64,000 nucleotides of DNA, taken from CALBPI01 sp942491885 (GTDB lineage: Bacteria; Pseudomonadota; Gammaproteobacteria; Steroidobacterales; Woeseiaceae). Positions 21,298-30,235 of the stretch are shown here, in pieces (within the stretch, counting starts at the first letter, position 1; each line of letters starts with the position of its first letter). Made by a program: the position numbers and the translations under genes. Location of the stretch: positions 817,168 to 881,167 of the forward strand of contig CALOCQ010000008.1 of NCBI GenBank assembly GCA_942491885.1, in the 5' to 3' direction. The notes below the pieces were generated by a model, which was given only the letters and a program-made list of their open reading frames with translations, ran no database searches and was not told the origin of the DNA.

Positions 21298-22806
21298 TTA
21301 CCGGTTTCCACCGCCAAAGCGCGCGGCATCTTCGGCGGCGCGTCGGATCGCGCCGGACTTGTGGACCGTTTCCATGAACTCAGCCTCGGGATCGCTGTCA
21401 TAAACAACGCCGCCGCCTGCCTGAATATAAAGCTTTTGATCCTGAACCACGGCGGTGCGCAGGGCAATGCACATGTCCATGTCACCGCCTGCGCTGAAAT
21501 ACCCGACACCGCCGCCATAGACGCCACGTTTTTCCGGTTCCAGTTCGTCGATGATCTCCATCGCGCGGACCTTTGGGGCACCGGATACGGTGCCAGCAGG
21601 CATGCCGGCAAAGAATGCATCGAGCGCATCCTTGCCTTCGGCCAACTCGCCCACAACGTTGGACACGATGTGCATCACGTGTGAATACCGCTCGACAATG
21701 AATTCCTCTGTCGGGCGCACTGTACCTATCTTGGCCACACGGCCCACATCGTTTCGGCCCAGATCCAGCAGCATCAGATGCTCGGCCAGTTCCTTTTCAT
21801 CCGCCAGCAATTCGGCTTCTAGGGCCCGGTCTTCCTCCGGGGTTGCACCGCGCTTGCGTGTGCCCGCAATTGGCCGGATCGTCACCTCGGTGCCAAAGAC
21901 ACGGACGAGGATTTCGGGGCTGGCCCCGATGACCTGAAAGCCGCCGAAATTAAAGTAGAACATGAACGGCGACGGGTTTGTACGGCGCAGCGAACGGTAA
22001 AGTGCGAAGGGCGGGTATGGGAACTCCATGGTCCATCTTTGCGACGGAACAACCTGAAAGATGTCACCGGCCTTGATGTAGTCGCGGGCTTTCTCGACCG
22101 CGGCCAGATAGGCGGATTTGGAAAAATTGGACACCGGTTCAGACAAAGCGACGGCATCACCCAGATCGCGGGTTTCCGATGGCATGGCCCGTTCCAGGTC
22201 ACGGACCGCATCCATCACCCGCTCCGCGGCTTGGGCATAGGCGGCGCGGGCCGATTGGCCGTCGCTGATCCAGGCCGGAGACACAACCGTGACTTCGCCT
22301 TTGACACCGTCCAGAACCGCAATGACGGAGGGGCGCAACATCAACGCGTCGGGCAATCCCAAGGGATCGGGGTTCACATCCGGCAGATGTTCGACCAGGC
22401 GCACCGTGTCATAGCCAAGATAGCCAAAAAGCCCGGCCGCCGCCTGTGGCAGATCATCGGGCAGATCAATCCGGCTTTCGGCGATCAGATCGCGCAGCAC
22501 ATCCAGCGGGTTGCCCTGAACATCTACGAATGCATCTGCGTCATAGCGGGCGGTCCGGTTGATGGCAGAGCTTTCGCCATGACAGCGCCAGACCAGATCC
22601 GGTTTCATGCCAATGATGGAATAGCGTCCGCGCACCTCGCCGCCGGTAACGGATTCCAGGACAAACGCGTCCTTTTGGGCTCCGGTAAGCTTGAGCATGA
22701 GCGACACGGGCGTGTCGAGATCCGCCGCCAGACGTGTATAGACGATCTGGCTTTTGCCCGCTGCATAGGCTGCGGCAAAGGCTTCATATTCAGGGGTGAG
22801 TGCCAT
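21298..22806 (-). CDS. trpE: Anthranilate synthase component I
   Basis: TrpE makes anthranilate from chorismate and ammonia, the first step of tryptophan synthesis. The frame is intact at 502 residues, a normal length. It starts MALTPEYEAFAAAYAAG. The chorismate-binding domain has FKVVPSQRW-like FQVVPSQRWTMEF, NPSPFMFYFNFGGFQVIGAS, PIAGTRKRGATPEEDRALE, AEHLMLLDLGRNDVGRVA and GTVSGAPKVRAMEIIDELE. The N-terminal feedback-site region includes LMLKLTGAQKDAFVLESVTG. Its start overlaps the ppiD stop by one base (TGATG). Confidence 0.97.
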   Translation of the reverse strand: MALTPEYEAFAAAYAAGKSQIVYTRLAADLDTPVSLMLKLTGAQKDAFVLESVTGGEVRGRYSIIGMKPDLVWRCHGESSAINRTARYDADAFVDVQGNPLDVLRDLIAESRIDLPDDLPQAAAGLFGYLGYDTVRLVEHLPDVNPDPLGLPDALMLRPSVIAVLDGVKGEVTVVSPAWISDGQSARAAYAQAAERVMDAVRDLERAMPSETRDLGDAVALSEPVSNFSKSAYLAAVEKARDYIKAGDIFQVVPSQRWTMEFPYPPFALYRSLRRTNPSPFMFYFNFGGFQVIGASPEILVRVFGTEVTIRPIAGTRKRGATPEEDRALEAELLADEKELAEHLMLLDLGRNDVGRVAKIGTVRPTEEFIVERYSHVMHIVSNVVGELAEGKDALDAFFAGMPAGTVSGAPKVRAMEIIDELEPEKRGVYGGGVGYFSAGGDMDMCIALRTAVVQDQKLYIQAGGGVVYDSDPEAEFMETVHKSGAIRRAAEDAARFGGGNR

Positions 22807-24650
22807 CAGGGAAAGTTCACATGCACCGCGTCCAGTGCCTGCTGGTTGATTTGCGGCCCGGCGCGCAGCACCACATCTTCGCCAAAGAGGTTGAACAACT
22901 CGGACGCAAGGACCTGACCCATTTCGGCACTGAGGGCGGTTGTTTCGGCCTGCGCGTCCTCAGAGTCGCCAATCGGTGTGATGCCATCAAGGCGCACGAT
23001 CAGGATCGACCCAAAGCTTGGAATGATGCGGACGTCCCCCGGCTCCATTTCAAAAACTTCCGTCATGAAGGCGGGCGGGGTGCCCTGTACAAAGGCGCTG
23101 CGATCCAGACCGGCTTCGTTAATGGCGTCCAACGCCTGGTCTGAGAAACTCTCGCCTGCTTGCAGGGCAGGCAACATCGCCTCTGCCTGAGCGGTCAACT
23201 GGATTTCCGTTTGCTCGGCTTCGTAATTGGCCTCAACATTTAGGCGAACCTCTTCAAAGGGGGCAGGCCGCGGAAGCAGGATCTCTTCGAGGCGCATCGC
23301 AAAGATGCCACCATCGGCAAGCGTAATCATCTGTGGGAAGTCATCCAAGGTCAGCGCGGTCGCCGCGTCGCGGAAATCGTCATATGCAGCAATCCCATCG
23401 CCAAGTGCGGGGAACCAATCGATCGATCCCAATCGCATAGCCGTTTCGGTATCCAGGTCCTCAAGGGTCGCACCACCGGCGAGCATGTTGTCAAATTCTT
23501 CGGCCAGTACGGCAACCTGACGGCGTGCCGCGTCCGTGGCCAGGTCCACCCGGATCGCCTCGCGGGCGTCTTCGAATGTTGTTGTCTGCGCGGGCAGCAC
23601 AGCGTTCACGCGGAACAGGGCCGGGCCAATGGAAGAGGGCAGGGGGCCGACAACATCTCCGACCTGAGCCGCAAAAACGGCCTCACCCGCGGCGTCCAGT
23701 TCAAGGCGCGAGACATCGCCAAGGTCAATGTCGCTGAGCGCAAGGCCGCGGTCCTGCACAAGGGCCTCGTAGGTTGTGCCACCGACCTCAAGCTGGGCGG
23801 CCGCGCGTTCGGCCTCTGCTTCGTCCAGGTATACCAGACGTTCGACCAGACGACGCTCAGGCTGATTGTATTGATCTGCGCGTGCATCAAATTCGGCACG
23901 CAGATCGGCTTCATCCACTTCAATCGTATCGACCAGGTCGTCGGGCAGCAGAACGGCGTAGGTGATCCGCTTGGTTTCGGGCAACTCATAGTCGCCAAGG
24001 TTGGCTTCGTAAAAGCTGCGCAGCGTCTCATCGGACGCAGGTTGCAATGGCGCGTCCAGATCGCTTACCCCAAGGCGCGTCCAGGTGAAATCCCGGGTCT
24101 CCCCCAGAAAGGACACCAGCGTTCGGGCATAGGTGTCCGGCATGCGGGTTCCGGACATGATGGCCCCTTGCAGGAGTGAGCGCGACACCTCTTCGCGCAG
24201 TTGGGTTTCAAACTCGGCTTCGCTGGTGCCCGCCTGCTCCAGTGCGAAAGCATAGGCATCACGATCAAAGCCGCCGTCGACCCCCCGAAAAGCCGGAATA
24301 TTCAGGATCTCGTCGCGCAGGTTCTCATCGCCGATGCTCAGACCCATCTGCTCGGTTTCGTGATCCAGCGCGCGCGCCCGGACGATGCGCGCCAGAACGG
24401 CCCGGTCAAGACCCATGGCCTGCGCCTGCGCAAAACTCAGTTGGCTGCCTGTCTGTGCGCTGACCGCCTGAATTTCCTGGCTGAGCGTGCGGGCATAATC
24501 GTCAATGTCGATATACTTGTCGCCGACCTGTCCGATGGTCCTGACTGTGCCGGTCAGGCTGGTCGCCCCAAAGCCGCCCAGACCGAGGACAAGCAGGCCC
24601 ATCAGGATCCAGACTGCGGTTTTCGACAGGTTGTTCTTGCCCTTGGCCAT
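22806..24650 (-). CDS. ppiD: Periplasmic peptidyl-prolyl isomerase/chaperone PpiD-like
   Basis: A 614-residue protein with the PpiD layout. A short cytoplasmic N-terminus (MAKGKNNLSKTAVW) and one membrane anchor (ILMGLLVLGLGGFGATSL) precede a SurA-like chaperone domain (YARTLSQEIQAVSAQTG, LARIVRARALDHETEQMGLS). A parvulin-like domain sits in the middle, and a second SurA-type segment follows. It probably helps outer-membrane protein folding in the periplasm. Parvulin catalytic residues are weakly conserved, as in many PpiD proteins, so isomerase activity is uncertain. It is translationally coupled to trpE. Confidence 0.85.
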   Translation of the reverse strand: MAKGKNNLSKTAVWILMGLLVLGLGGFGATSLTGTVRTIGQVGDKYIDIDDYARTLSQEIQAVSAQTGSQLSFAQAQAMGLDRAVLARIVRARALDHETEQMGLSIGDENLRDEILNIPAFRGVDGGFDRDAYAFALEQAGTSEAEFETQLREEVSRSLLQGAIMSGTRMPDTYARTLVSFLGETRDFTWTRLGVSDLDAPLQPASDETLRSFYEANLGDYELPETKRITYAVLLPDDLVDTIEVDEADLRAEFDARADQYNQPERRLVERLVYLDEAEAERAAAQLEVGGTTYEALVQDRGLALSDIDLGDVSRLELDAAGEAVFAAQVGDVVGPLPSSIGPALFRVNAVLPAQTTTFEDAREAIRVDLATDAARRQVAVLAEEFDNMLAGGATLEDLDTETAMRLGSIDWFPALGDGIAAYDDFRDAATALTLDDFPQMITLADGGIFAMRLEEILLPRPAPFEEVRLNVEANYEAEQTEIQLTAQAEAMLPALQAGESFSDQALDAINEAGLDRSAFVQGTPPAFMTEVFEMEPGDVRIIPSFGSILIVRLDGITPIGDSEDAQAETTALSAEMGQVLASELFNLFGEDVVLRAGPQINQQALDAVHVNFP

Positions 24651-24727
24651 CGTGCCCTCACTTGGGATTTTTTGCGCGTTTCACGCTGTCTATCTGGGGG
24701 CTGGCCTGCGGGCAAGAGCGGTTTGGT

Positions 24728-25903
24728 TCACAGATCGACGAGGGCAAGTCTTGCATAGAGTTCCGCGATACCCGGCGCGTCGAGATTGGCAAAGGCGATG
24801 CGCAACTGTGTGGCCCCTTCGGGTGCGTCTTCAGGCCAGAACATGGTACCCGGCAGGCACAAAACGCCCGCCTCGCGCACCAGAAGCGGCGCGAGCTCAG
24901 CTGAGGACATCTCAAACGGGTGCTGCATGTAAGCAAAGTAGGCGCCAAGCCCCAGAAGCTTCCATCCCCGGCCCGCCAATACACCAAAACCGTCCGAGAT
25001 CGCCTGACGTCGTACCAAGATTTCAGCCCGTTCCCCTGCCACCCACTGCCCGAGGTTCTCAAGCCCCCAGAGTGCGGCATGCTGGCCAATCTGACCGGGG
25101 CATATCGCGACGGTATCGAGGAATTTTTCCGCTTCGGCCAACCTTGGGGCAGAGGCTACCATTGCGCCAACGCGGTGCCCTGTCAGCCGATACGCTTTGG
25201 AGAACGAATAAAGATGGACAAAGGTGTCTGCCCAGCCCGCTTGTTGAAAAAGTGCATGCGGGGGACCGCTGCGGCTGTCGAAATCGCGATACGTCTCGTC
25301 CACGATCAATGTAATCCCATGCGTGCGCGCGAGGTCATAAAACGCCAGCACAAGATCAGCCGGATACTCGACACCTGCCGGATTGTTCGGTGACACAAGG
25401 GCAATGGCGCGGGTGCGGTCCGTGATCAGGGCGCGGGCGTGTTCCGCGCTGGGCAACATGTCGTCCCCGACGGGCAAGGCGACTGCGCGCACACCTGCCA
25501 TGTCCAACCACATTTTGTGATTGAAGTACCAGGGCGTCGGCAGAATGACCTCGTCGGCCTGATCGCACAGGGTCGCTATGGTTGCAGCGAAGGCCTGGTT
25601 GCATCCCGAGGTGATCGCAACATGCGTGGCACTGGTTGTAGCGTCGTAGTGGGCATTGATTTTCGCGCTCAAACCCGCGCGCAGGTCTGCATTGCCCAGA
25701 ACCGGCCCATAAAGATGCGCGTCGTCTCGGGTAAGAACCGCATCCGCCATCGCTTGCCGCAACGGCTGCGGCGGTGGGTCAACCGGGGCGGCCTGGCTGA
25801 CATTGATGAGCGGGCGGTCCTTGGCAAATGTCACGCCCTCCAACCAGCGCCGTGCTTCCATCACAGGCGGTGCAAAAGTTGCGGCAGTACGGGTCAGTGT
25901 CAT
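24728..25903 (-). CDS. PLP-dependent class I/II aminotransferase
   Basis: A 391-residue fold-type I aminotransferase, frame intact. The PLP lysine is in YSFSKAYRLTGHRVG. The substrate-binding Asn-Pro pair is in ALVSPNNPAGVEYP, and the cofactor Asp is in TLIVDETYRDF. The C-terminal Arg that binds the substrate carboxylate is probably in ATQLRIAFANLD. Substrate cannot be assigned; the sequence is of the aspartate/tyrosine/aromatic type in general. It stands alone on the minus strand between ppiD and gpt. Confidence 0.85.
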   Translation of the reverse strand: MTLTRTAATFAPPVMEARRWLEGVTFAKDRPLINVSQAAPVDPPPQPLRQAMADAVLTRDDAHLYGPVLGNADLRAGLSAKINAHYDATTSATHVAITSGCNQAFAATIATLCDQADEVILPTPWYFNHKMWLDMAGVRAVALPVGDDMLPSAEHARALITDRTRAIALVSPNNPAGVEYPADLVLAFYDLARTHGITLIVDETYRDFDSRSGPPHALFQQAGWADTFVHLYSFSKAYRLTGHRVGAMVASAPRLAEAEKFLDTVAICPGQIGQHAALWGLENLGQWVAGERAEILVRRQAISDGFGVLAGRGWKLLGLGAYFAYMQHPFEMSSAELAPLLVREAGVLCLPGTMFWPEDAPEGATQLRIAFANLDAPGIAELYARLALVDL

Positions 25904-25936
25904 GGTGCGGTTCCGGTGGCCAGTATGGGAGCCTCC

Positions 25937-25962
25937 GGCGGGGATTTTTTAGAACAGAGAAG
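25937..25962 (+). repeat. Short intergenic motif, copy 3
   Basis: GGCGGGGATTTTTTAGAACAGAGAAG, in the gap between the aminotransferase start and the gpt stop, is the third copy of the motif at 5819 and 21216. Nearby CCAAATATCC may be a further part of the same element. Confidence 0.55.
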
Positions 25963-26028
25963 CGACCTGACTGACATTTCTTCCGGCTCCAAATATCCTC
26001 GCCAAAGGCAAGAAAACTCTTTTGGCAC

Positions 26029-26547
26029 TCAATCTGTGCCGCGATACGGTTCGACATATTGCAAGGCCATGTCCCAAGGGAAAAAGATCCAGGTGTCTTG
26101 GCTCACGCCGGTGATGAACGTGTCGACCTGAGGCTCACCCGAGGGTTTGGCGTAGACCGTGGCAAAGTGGGCCTTTGGATAAAGGCTTCGGACAAGTTCA
26201 AGTGTTTTGCCACTGTCCACCAGATCATCGACGATCAGGATGCCCGCGCCGTCGCGCATCATCTCGGCATCGGGGGCTTTGAGAACCTCCGCATCCCGTC
26301 GCTGGTCCGCTTTGCCGCCGCCCGAGTGATAGGATTTGACGCTGATGGTATCCACGGTCCGGATATCCAGTTCGCGCGCGACGATCATGGCCGGAGCCAT
26401 GCCGCCTCGGGTGATGGCGACGACGGCGCGCCACCCCCCATCATCCGGACCTTTTCCGTCCAGACGCCAGGCCAGCGCGCGGCTGTCACGGTGCATTTGA
26501 TCCCAACTGACGTGGAACCCCTTTTCGTGCGGGAGGCGGTCTGCCAT
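26029..26547 (-). CDS. gpt: Xanthine phosphoribosyltransferase
   Basis: Salvages xanthine and guanine to their monophosphates using PRPP. The frame is intact at 172 residues. The PRPP-binding loop is GILIVDDLVDSGKTLE, with VVAITRGGMAPAMIVARELD before it and VKSYHSGGG between. It starts MADRLPHEKGFHVSWDQMHR, as do alphaproteobacterial Gpt proteins. Its start is 2 bases from the end of the LysE-type gene, and fabI is just upstream of that, so fabI, the exporter and gpt could be one transcript. Confidence 0.93.
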   Translation of the reverse strand: MADRLPHEKGFHVSWDQMHRDSRALAWRLDGKGPDDGGWRAVVAITRGGMAPAMIVARELDIRTVDTISVKSYHSGGGKADQRRDAEVLKAPDAEMMRDGAGILIVDDLVDSGKTLELVRSLYPKAHFATVYAKPSGEPQVDTFITGVSQDTWIFFPWDMALQYVEPYRGTD

Positions 26548-26549
26548 GA

Positions 26550-27158
26550 TTATTTCTCCAAGATCAGGCGCAGGCCAAGTGCGCCCAGAAGCGTCGCGGC
26601 AATGCGGTCAAAAAGGGGTTTTAGGCTGATATAGCCGCGTCGCACTTGCGGAGTGCTTAGCACGACGGCAAGGCCGGTATAAAAGATCAACTCAAGCAAC
26701 CAGTGGTTTGCAATGATGAGGGCAATATCAGTGACTGCAAGCCCTTGCGGAAACACGACAACGATGACCGCCGCGGCAAACAGCATCGATTTGGGATTGC
26801 CGAAGTTCAACAGCATCCCCGACAGGATCGCGCGGCCTTTCGGCGCAGGGGCTTTGCCCAAGGGGCTACGCGCATTGCGCCACGTGTGAACGGCAATCCA
26901 GATCAAATAAAGCGCCCCGCCCATCTTGAGCGCGGTGTAAGTCCACGGAAAAAGCGCAAATACGGCCTCAAGTCCCAAGAGTGCCGCCAAGGTCCAAAGT
27001 GCGGCCGCCGTACCCAGACCGATTCCTGTTGCGATGCCTGCGGCCCGCCCGCCTGTTACAGTGGCGCGGGTGATGAACAGCATTGCCGCTCCGGGCGACA
27101 AGAGGGCGGCCAGAAGCACGGTGTTGAACGCCAGCAGATCACCGAGCGTCAGCGTCAT
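26550..27158 (-). CDS. LysE/RhtB-family amino-acid exporter
   Basis: A 202-residue inner-membrane protein with the LysE layout of about six helices. The N-terminal motif LAFNTVLLAALLSPGAAMLFI has the family's conserved Pro-Gly. Next comes GRAAGIATGIGLGTAAALWT, then KMGGALYLIWIAVHTWR, and near the end LLGALGLRLILEK. The exported substrate is not predictable. It sits 3 bases downstream of fabI and 2 bases upstream of gpt. Confidence 0.88.
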   Translation of the reverse strand: MTLTLGDLLAFNTVLLAALLSPGAAMLFITRATVTGGRAAGIATGIGLGTAAALWTLAALLGLEAVFALFPWTYTALKMGGALYLIWIAVHTWRNARSPLGKAPAPKGRAILSGMLLNFGNPKSMLFAAAVIVVVFPQGLAVTDIALIIANHWLLELIFYTGLAVVLSTPQVRRGYISLKPLFDRIAATLLGALGLRLILEK

Positions 27159-27161
27159 CGC

Positions 27162-27968
27162 TCAGCCCTTCGAGATGTCTGGCGCGTCAACCGCCTTCAT
27201 GCCCACAACGTGATACCCAGCGTCGACATGCAGGTTTTCGCCGGTGGTGCCGGAACCCAGATCACTGAGCAGGTAAAGAGCGGTCTTGCCGACCTCTTCA
27301 ATTGTCACATTGCGGCGCAGCGGAGAGTTGTATTCATTCCATTTCATGATGTAGCGGAAATCGCCGATGCCAGAGGCGGCCAGCGTTTTGATCGGCCCGG
27401 CGCTGATCGCGTTGACGCGCACGTTGTCCTTGCCCAGGTCTTCGGCCAGATACTTGACCGACGCCTCCAGTGCGGCTTTGGCGACGCCCATGACATTGTA
27501 ATGCGGCATGACCTGTTCCGCGCCGTAATAGGTGAGCGTGACAGCACTGCCACCGTTCTTCATCATCTTTTCCGCCCGCTGCATCACGGCAGTGAAGGAA
27601 TAGACCGAGATGTCCATTGTGAGGTTGAAATTGCCCCGCGTTGTGTCCACGTAGCGGCCGCGCAACTCGTTCTTGTCGGAAAACCCGATCGCGTGCACGA
27701 GGAAATCAAGGCTGTCCCACTGTTCCTTGAGCCCATCGAAAAGGGCGTCAATTGATGCCTCGTCGCCGACATCGCAAGGCAGAACCATGTCACTGCCCAA
27801 TTGTGCCGCCAGTGGACTTACACGTTTCTTGAGTGCTTCACCCTGATAGGAAAAGGCCAGATCTGCACCCGCATCACGCAAGGTTTTTGCGATGCCCCAT
27901 GCGATCGACTTGTCATTGGCGAGGCCCATGATCAAACCTCTCTTGCCTGCCATCAGATCGTTCGCCAT
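27162..27968 (-). CDS. fabI: Enoyl-[acyl-carrier-protein] reductase (NADH)
   Basis: FabI completes each round of fatty-acid elongation. The frame is intact at 268 residues. It starts MANDLMAGKRGLIMGLANDK with the NADH-binding glycines. The catalytic Tyr-x6-Lys pair is in YNVMGVAKAALEASVKYLAE, preceded by YYGAEQVMPH. AGPIKTLAASGIGDF and LLSDLGSGTTGENLHVDAGY complete the family pattern. It is divergent from pdxH. Confidence 0.96.
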   Translation of the reverse strand: MANDLMAGKRGLIMGLANDKSIAWGIAKTLRDAGADLAFSYQGEALKKRVSPLAAQLGSDMVLPCDVGDEASIDALFDGLKEQWDSLDFLVHAIGFSDKNELRGRYVDTTRGNFNLTMDISVYSFTAVMQRAEKMMKNGGSAVTLTYYGAEQVMPHYNVMGVAKAALEASVKYLAEDLGKDNVRVNAISAGPIKTLAASGIGDFRYIMKWNEYNSPLRRNVTIEEVGKTALYLLSDLGSGTTGENLHVDAGYHVVGMKAVDAPDISKG

Positions 27969-28106
27969 GTTACCGCCTCATCCCGTTCGCGTTCCTGACG
28001 CACAGCTTTAGGCCATAGGCTTGTGCGCATCAAGAGAGCGAAGAGTGGTTGAAGCGCTGCCACGCAGAGCGCTAGCTCGATCTGTGGCTCGAATGGTAGA
28101 CGAGCA

Positions 28107-28714
28107 ATGACAGATCGTTATGGCTAAGTTCTCGGGCGATGACCCGTTCGAGATTGCGCGCAGTTGGCTAAGCGAGGCCGGAAGGTACGGAGGCGAATGA
28201 TCCAAATGCGATCGCGTTGAGCACGGTCGACGCGGATGGCTTGCCCAACGTCCGCATGGTGTTGTTGAAGGAGATCGAGGACGACGCCTTTGTATTTTAT
28301 ACCAATTACACCAGCGCCAAGGCTGCGGAGCTGGATCATGCGCAAAAGGCGGCTTTTGTCATGCACTGGAAGTCGCTCCGACGCCAGGTCCGCGTGCGTG
28401 GGTTGGTTGAGCGAGAAGACGGCCCGAAAGCGGATGCGTATTATGCGTCGCGCTCATTGCAATCGCGCATCGGGGCCTGGGCGTCAGACCAAAGCGCACC
28501 GCTGGACAGTCGTGCCAGCCTGATGGCCAAGGTGGCTAAAGTGACAGCGCAGAAAGGCGTTAACCCGGAACGCCCACCGTTTTGGGGGGGGTACAGGATC
28601 AAGCCGCTGGAAATAGAGTTTTGGTCAGACGGGGCATTCCGATTGCATGATCGGTTCCGCTGGACCCGTGACAATTCTGCCGCGCCATGGCTGGTTTCAC
28701 GTTTGCATCCATGA
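28107..28714 (+). CDS. pdxH: Pyridoxamine 5'-phosphate oxidase, N-terminus frameshifted
   Basis: PdxH oxidises pyridoxine or pyridoxamine phosphate to pyridoxal phosphate with FMN and oxygen. From about 28215 the frame is intact: VDADGLPNVRMVLLKEIEDD, FVFYTNYTSAKAAELDH, FVMHWKSLRRQVRVRGLVER, SRSLQSRIGAWASDQS and ending FRWTRDNSAAPWLVSRLHP. The N-terminal piece GDDPFEIARSWLSEAG lies in another frame from the ATG at 28120; the ATG at 28107 (MTDR) is the likelier original start. One indel near 28185 and one near 28120 explain the break. Confidence 0.92.
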
Positions 28715-28782
28715 TACGACAGACACGTCTTTTGACATTATTCAAGCCGTCCGCTGATTTAGACCTTGAAATCCATGTGTGA

Positions 28783-29376
28783 ATGGGCGCAGATCATGGG
28801 TGCACAACACAGAACACTCACGAAAGAACCGTCGTGCGAGAAGATGTAGACGTATCGGAGACGGACCGGGTCACGGGAATGGTGAAATGGTTCGATCCAG
28901 TTAAAGGCTTTGGATTTGTTGTGGCAGACGATGCTCCAGCAGACATACTTCTGCACGTGAACGTTCTGCGCAATTTTGGTCAATCTTCCATCGCCGACGG
29001 ATCTGTCGTGGATATTCGAGTGCAACACACGGAGCGCGGCGTTCAGGCCGTAGAAGTTGTCCACATCAACCCACCGATGACAGACATTTCAGATACCCTG
29101 TCAGATATTGCTGATTTGCGGAACTCGGGCGAACCGCTTGAACCTCTGCAGCCTGGCCGTGTGAAGTGGTTCGACAAGGGCAAGGGTTTTGGGTTCGCCA
29201 ATGTATTTGGCAAGCCCGACGACGTGTTCTTGCATGTGGAGGTACTGCATCGGTCCGGGCTGTCGGATTTGCAACCGGGCGAAGCGCTTGCCCTTCGGGT
29301 GATTGAAGGCAAGCGGGGTCAGATGGCTTCCGAAGTGTTTGCCTGGGAGGCGGCGCTGAACCGCGACGATGGCTAG
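28783..29376 (+). CDS. Twin cold-shock-domain protein
   Basis: A protein of up to 197 residues with two cold-shock domains that bind single-stranded RNA or DNA. Domain 1 begins at VTGMVKWFDPVKGFGFVV, domain 2 at PGRVKWFDKGKGFGFANV. RNP1 (KGFGFV or KGFGFA) is present in both and RNP2 appears as ILLHVNVLR and VFLHVEVLH. A linker of about 30 residues joins them. The upstream start is uncertain: ATG 28783 or GTG 28834. Double-domain CSD proteins are common in Rhodobacteraceae, so regulation by cold is not implied. Confidence 0.88.
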   Translation: MGADHGCTTQNTHERTVVREDVDVSETDRVTGMVKWFDPVKGFGFVVADDAPADILLHVNVLRNFGQSSIADGSVVDIRVQHTERGVQAVEVVHINPPMTDISDTLSDIADLRNSGEPLEPLQPGRVKWFDKGKGFGFANVFGKPDDVFLHVEVLHRSGLSDLQPGEALALRVIEGKRGQMASEVFAWEAALNRDDG

Positions 29377-29400
29377 TCAGAAAGTCCGGAGGACCGCGTC

Positions 29401-29865
29401 ATGATGCGTGTTCTGGCGGGGATTTTGGTTTGGTTGTGCTTGTGCGGAGCGGTCTGGGCGGAGTGCCGCGAAGACACCGTCTGGATCCGCGGCGCGTTTG
29501 GCGAGGCGCGGTTTGGTGTCGAGATTGCTGATGATCCGCAAGAACGCGCCACGGGCCTGATGCATCGCACGGAAATGGCCAGTGCAGCCGGGATGTTGTT
29601 TGTTTACCCAAATCCGCAAGCGCTTTCGTTTTGGATGCGCAACACCTTGATCGAACTCGATATGCTTTTTATCGATCCCAAGGGGATCGTACAACATATC
29701 CACCACCGGGCGCAGCCGTTGAACGAAACCCCGATTCCCGGCGGCGATGGCCTGACCCATGTGCTCGAGATCAACGGCGGTTTGTCGCAAATGCTCGGTA
29801 TTCGGGTCGGAGACCAACTCCAACACCCCAGCTTTGATCAAACCATCGCATCTTGGCCCTGTTAG
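29401..29865 (+). CDS. DUF192 family secreted protein
   Basis: A 154-residue protein, frame intact. A signal peptide (VLAGILVWLCLCGAVWA) is followed by a DUF192 domain: FGVEIADDPQERATGLMHRT, AGMLFVYPNPQALSFWMRNT, DMLFIDPKGIVQHI and ETPIPGGDGLTHVLEINGG. The family is widespread and of unknown biochemical role; it should be periplasmic here. It lies 24 bp after the twin CSD gene, an adjacency seen in other roseobacters as I recall. Confidence 0.9.
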   Translation: MMRVLAGILVWLCLCGAVWAECREDTVWIRGAFGEARFGVEIADDPQERATGLMHRTEMASAAGMLFVYPNPQALSFWMRNTLIELDMLFIDPKGIVQHIHHRAQPLNETPIPGGDGLTHVLEINGGLSQMLGIRVGDQLQHPSFDQTIASWPC

Positions 29866-29908
29866 GTCTTTTCAATTCCGAAAAGCACGTCTAAGAGAGG
29901 CACACGGT

Positions 29909-29985
29909 CGGAGCGTGGCGCAGCCTGGTAGCGCACCTGTTTTGGGTACAGGGGGTCGGAGGTTCGAATCCTCTCGCTCCGACCA
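29909..29985 (+). tRNA. tRNA-Pro (anticodon TGG)
   Basis: The acceptor stem CGGAGCG pairs with CGCTCCG, followed by ACCA. The anticodon stem-loop is CCTGTTTTGGGTACAGG, giving anticodon TGG for proline. The D arm (GCGCAGCCTGGTAGCGC) and T arm (GGAGGTTCGAATCCTC) are normal. CCA is encoded. 77 bases. Confidence 0.96.
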
Positions 29986-30235
29986 TTTCTTCTAAAAACC
30001 AAATACGTACGGGCCTCGCGAAACCCTTAGTGTTGGCTGAGCGTTGAAACGCTTCCCCGGTTCCCAAAGGCTCATGTCAACGAATCTGCCCCCTTGGTCA
30101 GATCGGCCAACTTGGGTTTGCAGATGTCCACGGATCTCGCGGGCGGCTTTTGACCGTGTCGCGGCCAAGTGCCTGTCCACGTGTCCGGGCCACACTCAAA
30201 GCTTGCTCTGCGTCAACCTCGGAACCTGCAAAGTG

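Noticed and set aside
28783..28833. Extra N-terminal domain on the twin cold-shock protein
   Set aside because: The first 17 residues look like read-through before a GTG start, with no motif.
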